Positions 14,707 through 21,636 of a stretch of 21,636 nt of DNA are shown here, in pieces. The DNA is from CAYUHZ01 sp964444625 (lineage in GTDB: Bacteria; Patescibacteriota; Patescibacteriia; Patescibacteriales; GWC2-42-12): positions 1 to 21,636 of the forward strand of contig CAYUHZ010000012.1 in assembly GCA_964444625.1 (NCBI GenBank), in the 5' to 3' direction. Positions within the stretch are counted from its first letter, which is position 1; each line of letters opens with the position of its first letter. The position numbers and the translations under genes are program-made. Below the pieces are notes generated by a model. That model was not told the DNA's origin. It did no database searches and saw nothing but the letters and a program-made list of their open reading frames with translations.

Positions 14707-15567
14707 ATGCCAGAGTTACCAGAGGTTGAAACTATCGCTATTGATTTGCAAGATTGTTTAGTTGATCGGATTATCCAGCAAGTAAAAGTTTTTGACAAAA
14801 AGATTGTTCCTCAAGGCATGAATGTTTTTAGCAAATTGATCGTAGGCAAAAAAATTAAACATATAGGCAGAAGGGCCAAAATGCTCTTTTTTAATTTCTA
14901 CGATGACAGCTACTTGGTGGTTCATTTTAAGATGACCGGGCAGTTGGTTTATTCTTCCGGTCGACGGAGATTTTCCGGAGGGCATCCGATAGTTAATATC
15001 GGGCTTGAATTGCCTAACAAATTTACTAGAGTCATTATTTTTTTTAAAAATGATATTAGGCTGTTTTTCAACGATGTCAGAAGATTTGGTTGGATGAAAA
15101 TTCTTTCAGCAGATCAGTTCGCCGCTTTGTCCGCCAGATCAGGGATTGAACCATTGGGATCGGAGTTTACGTTCGGCAATTTTTTGCAAATTTTGTCGCA
15201 TAAAAAAAACAGCCCGGTTAAGCAGGCGATAATGGATCAAAAATTTCTTGTTGGAGTGGGTAATATTTACGCTGACGAATCTTTATTTGCCGCAAAAATA
15301 AAACCTTTTCGCCAGGCAGATCAATTATCCGCAGAAGAAGCAAGGAAGCTTTACTGCTCTATTAAAAGAATACTTACTCTTGCCATCAAACATCGCGGCA
15401 CTTCTTTTAGTGATTATGTTGATGCAATGGGCAAGAGAGGCAATTTTTTATCTTTGTTAAAGGTTTATGGTCGGGCAGGGAAAACATGCAAAATTTGCGG
15501 TCAAATTATTTCCAAAATTAAATTTCGTGGACGAGGCACTCATTGGTGCGCCGATTGCCAGCAATGA
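14707..15567 (+). CDS. mutM: Formamidopyrimidine-DNA glycosylase (MutM/Fpg)
   Basis: This 286-residue repair enzyme removes oxidised purines such as 8-oxoguanine and nicks the abasic site. After Met removal, Pro2-Glu3 (MPELPEVE) is the catalytic N-terminus. K58 (RRAKM), the helix-two-turn-helix and the VGVGNIYADESLF motif are present. A four-cysteine zinc finger closes the protein: C261, C264, C281 and C284, with FRGRGTHWC carrying the expected Arg. All key residues are present, so the gene is probably functional. It is the last gene of the PfkB-ACD operon, and the stop is TGA, consistent with the standard code. Confidence 0.94.
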   Translation: MPELPEVETIAIDLQDCLVDRIIQQVKVFDKKIVPQGMNVFSKLIVGKKIKHIGRRAKMLFFNFYDDSYLVVHFKMTGQLVYSSGRRRFSGGHPIVNIGLELPNKFTRVIIFFKNDIRLFFNDVRRFGWMKILSADQFAALSARSGIEPLGSEFTFGNFLQILSHKKNSPVKQAIMDQKFLVGVGNIYADESLFAAKIKPFRQADQLSAEEARKLYCSIKRILTLAIKHRGTSFSDYVDAMGKRGNFLSLLKVYGRAGKTCKICGQIISKIKFRGRGTHWCADCQQ

Positions 15568-15591
15568 GGCAATTTATTTTTAATCGATATT

Positions 15592-16023
15592 TTACATCAA
15601 CCAATAGCCAAGCAAGCTTACAGCGAAGCCAATAATCGATCCGGCTAGTACCTGCGATGGCGTATGTCCGATTTTTTCTAGTAAATGAGGATAAGTTTGA
15701 TCAAGCATTTCGTCCTCTTTTAAATCCTTTACCAGTACATTCAATACTTTGCCGTGTTGCCCCAGATAACGACGTATACCAAGAGCGTCTCTAATGACGA
15801 TGATGGCAAGAATCAAGGCGATGGCAAAAAAGGGAGATCTAAAACCCTCGTTAAGCCAAATGATAGTTGCCAAAGAAATTACCATCGCACTATGGCCAGA
15901 AGGCATGCCGGAGTAAGAGGCTAGATTTTTCCATTGTAATTTTTGTCCGTTTGCTTTGATGAGAAATTTGCAAACTTGCGCCAGTAGCCCTGCGAATAGC
16001 GGTAATAGTAAAATTTGATACAT
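15592..16023 (-). CDS. Divergent PAP2-family membrane protein (DUF212)
   Basis: This 143-residue membrane protein has three or four hydrophobic segments. GMPSGHSAMV (39-48) and VIRDALGIRRYLGQ (76-89) echo the PAP2/haloperoxidase phosphatase motifs. The ending LLEKIGHTPSQVLAGSIIG is typical of the short DUF212 group. A lipid-phosphatase role is possible but not established for this divergent family. It converges with mutM (24 bp apart) and is divergent from uppP, whose start codon is only 13 bp away, so its promoter must overlap uppP coding DNA or that short gap. Confidence 0.85.
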   Translation of the reverse strand: MYQILLLPLFAGLLAQVCKFLIKANGQKLQWKNLASYSGMPSGHSAMVISLATIIWLNEGFRSPFFAIALILAIIVIRDALGIRRYLGQHGKVLNVLVKDLKEDEMLDQTYPHLLEKIGHTPSQVLAGSIIGFAVSLLGYWLM

Positions 16024-16036
16024 AATTTTATCTTTT

Positions 16037-16846
16037 ATGGATGTTTTAATAGCAATTATTTATGGAGCGGTTCAGGGTATAACTGAGTTTCTTCCTGTTT
16101 CTAGCTCTGGCCACTTAGTATTATTGCACAATTATTTGCCCTTGCCAATCAATCAAGAGTTCGCATTTGATGTTGTGCTTCATTTCGCAACTTTTGTCGC
16201 AGTGTTTTGGTATTTTCGTCTTGATTTATGGAAATTGTTGGTCGGTTTGTCGGTTGGGATTAGTCGGCGAAGCCATAACCAAAGCTCGAAAATGGTTTTA
16301 TTTATTTTTTTAGCTACTCTTCCCGCAGCTTTAGTCGGTTTTTTTTTCGGAGATTATATCGAAGGAGTTTTTCGTCAGCCGTTAGTGGTAGCTATTATGT
16401 TGGTTTTGGTCGGATTGCTTTTTATTTGGTCCGAGAAAATCGCCAAGCAAATTTTTGATTTGGAAAACCTTACCTCCGGCAAGTCATTTTGGATCGGGAT
16501 AGCTCAAGCGATCGCTTTGATTCCCGGAACCTCACGTTCGGGCATCAGTGTGGTCGCGGGGCTTTTAGTTGGACTTAAAAGAACGGCTGCTATTCGTTTT
16601 TCGTTTTTAATATCTTTGCCTGTTATTTTCGGAGCCTTTATTTTGCGAGTTGGCGATTTATTCAACTCAACCTTCAGCTTGGTCGAGCTTAATATTTTGC
16701 TAACCGCATTTTTATCCGCAACAATTTCTGGTTTTTTCGCAATAAAATTTTTATTGCGTTTTAGCCAAAATAACAATTTAAACGTCTTCGCTTATTATCG
16801 TTTCCTGCTGGCAAGCCTAATAATCATCCAACTTCTTGCTTTTTAA
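16037..16846 (+). CDS. uppP: Undecaprenyl-diphosphate phosphatase (UppP/BacA)
   Basis: This 269-residue polytopic membrane enzyme removes a phosphate from undecaprenyl diphosphate to recycle the lipid carrier of peptidoglycan and polysaccharide synthesis. The family hallmarks are intact. The N-terminal GITEFLPVSSSGHLVLL (14-30) holds E17, the Ser cluster 22-24 and H26. The second motif is LIPGTSRSGIS (161-171) with R167. About eight hydrophobic segments follow the expected layout. It is divergent from DUF212 and convergent with the CAP gene 10 bp downstream. It pairs functionally with ugd, the guanylyltransferase and mltG as part of wall and surface polysaccharide metabolism. Confidence 0.94.
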   Translation: MDVLIAIIYGAVQGITEFLPVSSSGHLVLLHNYLPLPINQEFAFDVVLHFATFVAVFWYFRLDLWKLLVGLSVGISRRSHNQSSKMVLFIFLATLPAALVGFFFGDYIEGVFRQPLVVAIMLVLVGLLFIWSEKIAKQIFDLENLTSGKSFWIGIAQAIALIPGTSRSGISVVAGLLVGLKRTAAIRFSFLISLPVIFGAFILRVGDLFNSTFSLVELNILLTAFLSATISGFFAIKFLLRFSQNNNLNVFAYYRFLLASLIIIQLLAF

Positions 16847-16856
16847 ATTCATCGCG

Positions 16857-17408
16857 TCAGTTAAACGCAAGTTTATCGATCGTATTTTCTGGCCGAGCGA
16901 AAATTTGAACAGCCAGCCAGGTTGTCTTGCCATTTAGCTCTCCCTTGGCAAGCCCAACTCCGATTTCCGAATAATCCTTATTGAGAAGGTTTTTTTTGTG
17001 AAGCGTCGAATCCAGCCAAGCTTTGATTATTTTTTTTTCATTGGTAAAATCAAGCGCCAAGTTTTCACCTACTATTTGGTATTGATAGCCTGTTTCTTCT
17101 ATCCAGTCAGAAAAGTTTTTGTTAGCTATTTGATGATTGAAATTTTGCGTCACAAATATATCAATCGCTTTTTTTCTTGCAGCCTGAACTAGCAATTTAT
17201 TTTCTGTTAAAGCATTTAAACCATTTTTTACCCTTTCTCGGTTAGTTAATTCAATTATCTTGTTTTGGTCTAGACTGATTTGATTTTTGACTGCCAGTGG
17301 GAATAAAAAAAACCCGAACATTATTAATGCGAGGGTCGCTGGTATTAACATGTTAATTTTCGCCCGAGGTTTATTTTTTACTGGTAAAAAATTAATATTA
17401 TAGAACAT
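16857..17408 (-). CDS. CAP-superfamily (SCP/PR1) extracytoplasmic protein
   Basis: This 183-residue protein has a basic N-terminus and one hydrophobic segment (about 20-39) acting as signal or anchor, so it acts outside the membrane. The CAP domain covers about 48-172. It starts IIELTNRERVKNGLNAL and carries the conserved residues H92 (NFNHQ), E115 (VGENLA) and H137 (STLHKKNLL), then YSEIGVGLAKG and TTWLAVQIF. These are the pocket residues of bacterial YkwD-like CAP proteins, whose biochemical role is not settled. It converges with uppP and is divergent from the broken pcm gene. Confidence 0.88.
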   Translation of the reverse strand: MFYNINFLPVKNKPRAKINMLIPATLALIMFGFFLFPLAVKNQISLDQNKIIELTNRERVKNGLNALTENKLLVQAARKKAIDIFVTQNFNHQIANKNFSDWIEETGYQYQIVGENLALDFTNEKKIIKAWLDSTLHKKNLLNKDYSEIGVGLAKGELNGKTTWLAVQIFARPENTIDKLAFN

Positions 17409-17452
17409 TTTTGTTTTTATTTTTCTTTCTTTTTTTTGTATTTTATACTACA

Positions 17453-17481
17453 ATCATATCATATCTTAAACAATTTTACAA
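17453..17481 (-). promoter_or_regulatory. Promoter candidate for the CAP gene
   Basis: On the minus strand TTGTAA (complement of 17476-17481) and TATGAT (complement of 17453-17458) have a 17-bp spacer. It lies in the 98-bp gap between the CAP gene and pcm and overlaps the weak plus-strand candidate TTAAAC (17466-17471) / TATAGT (17488-17493) for pcm. Confidence 0.35.
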
Positions 17482-17506
17482 TAGCATTATAGTCCTGGTT
17501 GATGAC

Positions 17507-18120
17507 ATGATTTTGACCGGTTATTTAAAAAAGTCAGCAATTATTGAGGTTTTTCGCTCTACAAAACGAATCGATTTTTTGTTGAAAAAAAATAGCCAAC
17601 AAGCTGAGGCAAATGAATCGGTCTCCATCGGATATGATCAGACGATTTTTAAGCCACTCACCGTCTCTTTCATGGCGGAAGCCTTACAACCTCAGCCAGG
17701 TGAAAAAATTCTTGATATTGGTTGCGGTTCAGGCTAGTCGGTAGCTTTATTGTGCTATCTAGTCGGTAAGCAGGGAGGGTATATGGCCTTGAGAGAATTA
17801 AAGAGTTGAAAGAATTTGGGGAAAATAATTTGTCGTCCTATGGCTTTGTTACTGAGGTCAGAGCAGAAATTTATTGTCTTGATGGATATGACGGATTGCC
17901 ATCGCATGCTCCGTTTGATAAGATAATTGTAGCGGCAGCAGCCGAACAACTACCGCGACCGTTACTAGAACAATTGAAACCAGGAGGAAGATTGTTGATG
18001 CCGGTGGGCAAACAGGGAGAGCCGCAGGATTTAGTGGTGGTTGATAAGGCTTTGGATGGTCAATATCGGCAAACCAAACATCCAGGTTTTTTGTTTGTCC
18101 CCCTGATAAAAAATAATTAA
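17507..18120 (+). pseudogene. pcm: Broken protein-L-isoaspartate O-methyltransferase (pcm)
   Basis: An intact Pcm would repair isoaspartyl residues with S-adenosylmethionine. The first half, from the likely ATG at 17507, reads LTGYLKKSAIIEVFRS, then SIGYDQTIFKPL and LDIGCGSG (the SAM motif). It stops at TAG (17735-17737), where family members have an aromatic residue; TGG to TAG is one transition. About 40 bp later, within a G-rich run near 17771-17779, one base is missing. Restoring it recovers GRVYGLERIKELKEFGENN and then the normal C-terminus (APFDKIIVAAAAEQLP, LLEQLKPGGRLLMPVG, VVVDKA). Two close lesions indicate a decaying gene, though consensus errors in an assembly could mimic them. 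It ends 10 bp before the guanylyltransferase ATG. Confidence 0.82.
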
Positions 18121-18130
18121 TTTGATAAAT

Positions 18131-19219
18131 ATGAAAATCGTTATTAGAGCCGGCGGAATCGGATCGAGGCTTTGGCCGATGAGTCGTGTTGACAACCCTA
18201 AGCAGTTCCAACAGGTGGTTGGTGAAAAATCAATGATTGCCACCACGCACGAGAGAATCGTTTCATTGCTTTCTCAACCTCAAGACCTTTTTGTTTCAGT
18301 GAATTTATCAATGAAGGACCGACTATTAGCAGAACTACCGGATCTGCCTGCTGTCAATATTATTTATGAAACCGATACCAGAAATACTGGACCTGCCATG
18401 TGTTTGGAGGCTTGTTATTTGGAAAAATTTTGCAGTCCTAACGATATAATAGCATCACTGACATCTGATGATTATATTTCTGACAGTTCTGCTTTTTGTG
18501 ATTTATTGCTTGCCGCCGAAGAATTTGTTAAACTCAATCCCGATTATATCATTACTCCGGCAGTCAAACCGGCTTTGCTTGACACCGGCTATTCTTACTT
18601 CAAAGCCGGAAACAATCTTCAAAAAAAAGGAGAAGAGGGAATTTATTCGGTAATTGATATTGTTGAGAAGCCGAATTATGAACGTTGCCGAGAGTTGATT
18701 GATTCGGGGATTTATTTTTGCCATACCGGTATGTATGTTTGGCGTTTGGGTAGTATCATTGAACTGTGGCAGCAAAATCAGCCAGCCATGGTCGAAGTCT
18801 GTCGTCAGATCGTCAAACTGATGACAACTGGCGAGAATTATGCCGAGATAAAACAATTGTATAGCCAGCTGGAAAAAATGACCATAGAAACAGCGATTAC
18901 CAATAAAGTGAAAAAAATCGCCATGAGCGTTTCCAATCGAATCGGTTGGAGCGATTTAGGCAAATGGTATGTCATCAAGGATATTTTATCCCCGGAAGAA
19001 GGCAGTAATTTGATCAAAGGAAAAGTGATCGCCAATAAATCTGACAACAATTTGATTTATTCCACTTTGCCGAAAAAAATAATCGCCACCAACGATGTCA
19101 GTAATTTGGCGATCGTTGATACCGGTGATGTGCTGTTTATTTCTTCTTTGGAAAAATCAGCCGAAGTCAAAGAAATTGTAGAAAAATTGAAAGAGCAAGG
19201 ATTAAACCAATATTTATAA
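18131..19219 (+). CDS. manC: Mannose-1-phosphate guanylyltransferase (ManC/nucleotidyltransferase)
   Basis: This 362-residue cytoplasmic enzyme makes GDP-mannose from mannose 1-phosphate and GTP for surface glycans. The ATG at 18131 puts RAGGIGSRLWPMSR (6-19), the nucleotide-binding signature, and NPKQF at the N-terminus. An upstream TTG would add three residues without support. Later motifs include IIYETDTRNTGPAMCLEACYL, VEKPNYERCRELI, TGMYVWR, MTIETAITNK and RIGWSDLGKW, as in the ManC family. The usual ADH near the sugar site reads SDDYI here. The C-terminal isomerase domain of bifunctional ManC is absent, so this is the single-function form. It lies between broken pcm and mltG, 5 bp before the latter, probably in one operon. 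Confidence 0.88.
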   Translation: MKIVIRAGGIGSRLWPMSRVDNPKQFQQVVGEKSMIATTHERIVSLLSQPQDLFVSVNLSMKDRLLAELPDLPAVNIIYETDTRNTGPAMCLEACYLEKFCSPNDIIASLTSDDYISDSSAFCDLLLAAEEFVKLNPDYIITPAVKPALLDTGYSYFKAGNNLQKKGEEGIYSVIDIVEKPNYERCRELIDSGIYFCHTGMYVWRLGSIIELWQQNQPAMVEVCRQIVKLMTTGENYAEIKQLYSQLEKMTIETAITNKVKKIAMSVSNRIGWSDLGKWYVIKDILSPEEGSNLIKGKVIANKSDNNLIYSTLPKKIIATNDVSNLAIVDTGDVLFISSLEKSAEVKEIVEKLKEQGLNQYL

Positions 19220-19224
19220 TCATT

Positions 19225-20250
19225 ATGAAGAGATTTTTTTATACAGTTTTCGGTTTAATGTTAATTGCGATAGTTACTGTATTATTTTTTTATTTTCAAA
19301 TAAACGGGCAGCTAACGCATCAGGGCAAAGAGCATCTTTTCACCATAGCCAAGGGAGAAACAGTTAGAACTATTGGTAATAATTTACTTGAACTCGGTTT
19401 ATTGAAATCATATTTTAATTTTCAGCTTTATGTTTGGCTCACGGATAAAAAGGCAAAATTCCAGGCAGGCGATTATGCGTTAAATTCTAGTTATAACATC
19501 AAGCAAATTGTTGATATTTTGACCAGCGGCCAAGCTCAAAGCAGGGAAAGAAACATTACAATCATCGAAGGATGGGGCATCAAAGAAATGGAAACGTATT
19601 TTTCTTCCTTTGGTTTATCTCAAGATGGCAGTTTTTCCCGCCAAGCTGAAAGTAAAACCACCCCTTGGAATTTTTCTTTTGCCAAACCGACTTTCTTGGA
19701 AGATGCTCCAAAGAACGCTAGCTTGGAAGGTTATCTTTTCCCTGATACTTATCGCGTTTATCAAGACGCTACGGTTGAAGAGGTTATTAAAAAAATGCTA
19801 GATAATTTTGGTCGGAAAATCGATCAAGAAACACTGGCAGAAATCAACCGGCAGGGGAAAAGCCTTTATCAGATTTTGACCATGGCCGCCATCATTGAAA
19901 AGGAGGTGAAAACTTATGAAGATATGCGCATAGTTTCGGGAATATTTTGGAATAGAATTAAGAGCGGCCAAGCATTGCAGTCTTGCGCAACCTTGGCGTA
20001 TGTTCTAGGGGTCAATAAAAAGCAGTATACTTATGAAGATACGAAAATAGATTCTCCTTACAATACTTATCAAAACCCCGGTTTGCCGCCAGGACCGATC
20101 GCCAATCCTGGCCTAAATGCCATCAAGGCAGCTGTTTATCCCGTAAATACTAATTTTAATTATTTTCTTAGCCGTCAGGATAATGGAGCTACTGTTTTTA
20201 GCAGAAATTTTGATGAACATAATTTAAATAAAGCCAAATATTTAAATTAA
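19225..20250 (+). CDS. mltG: Endolytic murein transglycosylase MltG (YceG)
   Basis: This 341-residue enzyme is anchored in the cytoplasmic membrane by one N-terminal segment (about 6-24) and cuts nascent glycan strands outside the membrane. A LysM-like region (about 38-105) precedes the YceG catalytic domain. Diagnostic motifs are LEGYLFPDTYRV (167-178) and MAAIIEKEVKTYEDM (220-234), with E225 as the expected catalytic Glu. GIFWNRI and SPYNTYQNPGLPPGPIANPGLNAIKAAVYP complete the set. All are intact. It ends the envelope operon. Its last codon is followed by a 334-bp gene-free stretch that carries the L10 leader. Confidence 0.94.
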   Translation: MKRFFYTVFGLMLIAIVTVLFFYFQINGQLTHQGKEHLFTIAKGETVRTIGNNLLELGLLKSYFNFQLYVWLTDKKAKFQAGDYALNSSYNIKQIVDILTSGQAQSRERNITIIEGWGIKEMETYFSSFGLSQDGSFSRQAESKTTPWNFSFAKPTFLEDAPKNASLEGYLFPDTYRVYQDATVEEVIKKMLDNFGRKIDQETLAEINRQGKSLYQILTMAAIIEKEVKTYEDMRIVSGIFWNRIKSGQALQSCATLAYVLGVNKKQYTYEDTKIDSPYNTYQNPGLPPGPIANPGLNAIKAAVYPVNTNFNYFLSRQDNGATVFSRNFDEHNLNKAKYLN

Positions 20251-20424
20251 ACTATATTCCCCAAGGATTTGATGATAGGATTTGTAAATTTGATTTTTAT
20301 TTTATCCCGTTTTTTATTAATAATGTATAGTTGATCAGAGCATATCTTCAGCAACGAAAATAGTTAGAAAATTACCACACCAGAATGCTACAACTTGATA
20401 ATTACTACCTTTACACACCTGACC

Positions 20425-20455
20425 TTGACATTATTAATATTTCTGGTAATATACT
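20425..20455 (+). promoter_or_regulatory. Promoter of the rplJ-rplL operon
   Basis: A perfect TTGACA (20425-20430) is followed by TAATAT (20447-20452, spacer 16, TGG extension just upstream) or TATACT (20450-20455, spacer 19). Transcription would start near 20459-20462, about 10 bases before the leader stem begins. The consensus -35 suits a strongly expressed ribosomal operon. Confidence 0.6.
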
Positions 20456-20468
20456 ATTATAACAAATC

Positions 20469-20544
20469 AGTCGCAGACAGCAGGTTGGACCAAAAGTGCC
20501 ATAAACCCTGCCGAGACAAGATTATTATTTTTTAGTCTGCGATT
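20469..20544 (+). ncRNA. Ribosomal protein L10 leader RNA
   Basis: The sequence AGACAGCAGG (20475-20484) and the later CCTGCCGAGACA (20507-20518) are the kink-turn-bearing halves of the L10 leader known upstream of rplJL in many bacteria. The GCAGG/CCTGC stem pairs across an A-rich loop. An outer stem, TCGCAGAC (20471-20478) with GTCTGCGA (20535-20542), closes the structure. It would bind L10 (with L7/L12) to give autoregulation; the family match is from motif recognition, not a covariance search. Confidence 0.8.
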
Positions 20545-20560
20545 TTATTGCAGATTTTTT
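20536..20560 (+). terminator. Attenuator hairpin inside the rplJ leader
   Basis: TCTGCGAT (20536-20543) and ATTGCAGA (20547-20554) form an 8-bp stem (one G-U pair) followed by six Ts (20555-20560), just upstream of the rplJ ATG at 20585. Its 5' arm overlaps the 3' arm of the leader's closing stem, so the two structures exclude each other. Confidence 0.75.
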
Positions 20561-20584
20561 ATTTATTAATTTCAATTTATTATT

Positions 20585-21112
20585 ATGCCTAAATCAAAAA
20601 TTAAAAAAAGAGATATTATAGCCGTTTTAAAAGAGCGGATAGCAAAAGCCACTTCGGTAGTTTTTGTCAATTTTGATAAATTAACTCACAAAGAAAGCGA
20701 AGAGCTGAGGGGTTTACTGCGCCAGGAACAAAGCGAATGCTACGTAGCGAAGAAAACCTTGCTAGACATCGCCTTTAAGGAAAGCGGCAATCAACAAATT
20801 AAAGCGAAAGAATTATCCGGTCAGATTGTTTCCGTTTTCGGTTATGGCGATCAAGTTTCTCCGGCTAAAGTAATTAATAATTTTCGTAAAGACAAAGAGG
20901 AAAAACTTAATTTTGTCGGAGGAATTCTCGAGGGCAAGAGCTTGACAGCAGCTGAAGTCCATGGTTTAGCTCTATTGCCGTCAAAGCAAGAATTGCTGGC
21001 TAAACTAGTTGGTTCTTTGAATGCCCCGGTATCTGGTTTTGTTAACGCTTTAGCAGGAAATATCAGGAATTTGGTTAATGTCTTGAAAGCAATTGAAGAA
21101 AAAAATAATTAA
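20585..21112 (+). CDS. rplJ: Large ribosomal subunit protein L10
   Basis: This 175-residue protein forms the base of the ribosomal stalk, binding 23S rRNA and carrying L7/L12 dimers on its C-terminal helix. The start is KSKIKKRDIIAVLKERIAKATSVVFVNFDKLTHKESEELRGLLRQE. Residues ELSGQIVSVFGYGDQVSPAKVINNFRK and FVGGILEGKSLTAAEVHGLALLPSKQELLAKLVGSLNAPVSGFVNAL are characteristic of L10. Length is normal. It is cotranscribed with rplL, which starts 18 bp downstream, and is likely controlled by the leader and attenuator upstream. Confidence 0.96.
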   Translation: MPKSKIKKRDIIAVLKERIAKATSVVFVNFDKLTHKESEELRGLLRQEQSECYVAKKTLLDIAFKESGNQQIKAKELSGQIVSVFGYGDQVSPAKVINNFRKDKEEKLNFVGGILEGKSLTAAEVHGLALLPSKQELLAKLVGSLNAPVSGFVNALAGNIRNLVNVLKAIEEKNN

Positions 21113-21130
21113 TTAATATAACAATAAATT

Positions 21131-21541
21131 ATGTCCGAAGAAAAAAAAGAAGTAATCGTTCCGGAGAAATTTAAATCTCTAGTGGAACAGATTGAAAAAA
21201 TGTCAGTTTTGGATTTAGCCGAATTGGTAAAAATCCTAGAAGATAAATTTGGAGTTTCAGCAGCCGCACCAGCCATGATGATGGCTATGCCAGGAGCCGG
21301 TAATGGCGCCGCTGAAGCAGCCGAAGAAAAGACCAGTTTTGACATCGAATTGTCAGATTCCGGAAGCAACAAAATTTCGGTGATCAAGGTTATCCGCGAG
21401 ATTACTGAAATGGGGCTAAAGGATGCCAAGGACTTGGTTGATGCCGTTCCTAAGATGGTTAAAGAGGGCGTTAAAAAGGAAGATGCAGACGCCATCAAGA
21501 AGAAATTAGAAGAAGCAGGAGCTAAAGTAACTTTGAAATAA
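21131..21541 (+). CDS. rplL: Large ribosomal subunit protein L7/L12
   Basis: This 136-residue protein dimerises through its N-terminal domain (about 1-40), hangs on L10, and recruits translation factors with its C-terminal domain (about 67-136). An Ala/Met/Gly-rich hinge (42-66) links them. The conserved C-terminal stretch KISVIKVIREITEMGLKDAKDLVDAVP (81-107) through to KKLEEAGAKVTLK is intact. Its N-terminal tail is several residues longer than usual and charged (MSEEKKEVIVPEKF). It is the last gene of the operon, followed by a strong terminator. Confidence 0.97.
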   Translation: MSEEKKEVIVPEKFKSLVEQIEKMSVLDLAELVKILEDKFGVSAAAPAMMMAMPGAGNGAAEAAEEKTSFDIELSDSGSNKISVIKVIREITEMGLKDAKDLVDAVPKMVKEGVKKEDADAIKKKLEEAGAKVTLK

Positions 21542-21556
21542 TCAAGATTTAGATAA

Positions 21557-21589
21557 AAAACCTCTCCCGATTTCGGGAGGGGTTTTTTT
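21557..21589 (+). terminator. Strong intrinsic terminator of the rplJL operon
   Basis: CTCCCG and CGGGAG form a core stem closed by a 4-nt loop, extended by AACC-T outside to about 11 bp including one T-G pair, and followed by seven Ts (21583-21589). It lies 15 bp after the rplL stop codon. Confidence 0.92.
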
Positions 21590-21600
21590 ATACCTTAACA

Positions 21601-21636
21601 GGAAACCCCGCCCGACTAAGGCGGCGGGTCCAGGAG
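21601..21636 (+). repeat. GC-rich hairpin at the window edge
   Basis: CCCGCC (21607-21612) and GGCGGG (21623-21628) form a 6-bp stem. This GC-rich segment contrasts with the AT-rich surroundings and runs off the window. It may be a dispersed repeat, but no second copy is present in this window. Confidence 0.4.

Larger units (their letters stand above)
20251..20584 (+). other. 334-bp gene-free region: unremarkable 5' part, then rplJ promoter and leader
   Basis: The first ~170 bases (20251-20424) are AT-rich and show no reading frame, tRNA or clear hairpin. The rest contains a promoter (20425-20455), the L10 leader RNA (20469-20544) and an attenuator (20536-20560) before rplJ. No terminator for mltG was recognised. 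Confidence 0.7.

Noticed and set aside
17411..17506. Phe-rich N-terminal extension of pcm
   Set aside because: Pcm homologues start near LTGYLKKS; the extension is a translation of T-rich intergenic DNA holding promoters.
17735..17737. Stop-codon reassignment explaining the TAG in pcm
   Set aside because: A frameshift follows within about 45 bp, and no other conserved gene in the window needs TAG read as an amino acid.

Overview
This 21.6 kb window looks like a chromosomal segment of a small-genome, AT-rich bacterium, most plausibly a Patescibacteria (CPR) member of the Parcubacteria type. That placement is inference. It rests on a compact tool-kit of single-gene functions, a fused ADP-forming acetyl-CoA synthetase as an energy gene, tight head-to-tail genes, and AT-rich translation starts with no recognisable Shine-Dalgarno sequence. 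The standard code fits: TAA, TGA and TAG all act as stops. I saw no rRNA, tRNA or CRISPR array.

Region 1 (1-3027) is mobile-element territory. It holds a complete 1.09 kb insertion sequence with 33-bp terminal inverted repeats and a DDE transposase on the minus strand. Next comes an (alpha/alpha)6-barrel glycoside hydrolase gene bracketed by two inverted copies of a ~113-bp MITE-like repeat with IS6-like ends. A cluster of four hairpins and a degraded second copy of an IS related to the first follow. That copy's terminal repeat ends exactly at the start codon of the next gene.

Region 2 (3028-7322) carries UDP-glucose dehydrogenase (ugd), a small zincin metallopeptidase, and a divergent pair: a CheC-family phosphatase on the minus strand facing an unknown gene plus an HtrA-type protease on the plus strand. 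A short direct-repeat array lies between their promoters.

Region 3 (7454-11588) is a four-gene operon: ABC ATPase, ABC-2 permease, a GldG-like auxiliary protein and a DUF4340 protein, ending in a strong terminator. Region 4 (11681-15567) is a PfkB-family kinase, ADP-forming acetyl-CoA synthetase and MutM (Fpg).

Region 5 (15592-20250) is envelope-centred: a DUF212/PAP2-like membrane protein, divergent undecaprenyl-diphosphate phosphatase (uppP), a CAP-domain protein, a broken pcm gene, mannose-1-phosphate guanylyltransferase and the murein transglycosylase MltG. Together with ugd, these point to cell-wall recycling and surface polysaccharide precursor supply.

Region 6 (20425-21589) is the rplJ-rplL ribosomal stalk operon. 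It is preceded by an L10 leader RNA whose closing stem overlaps an attenuator hairpin, and it is closed by a strong terminator.

No clearly new defence or mobile system is present. The most unusual items are the MITE-bracketed hydrolase cassette, the hairpin cluster, the IS scar at ugd, the divergent cheC/htrA control region and the structured leader of the zincin gene.
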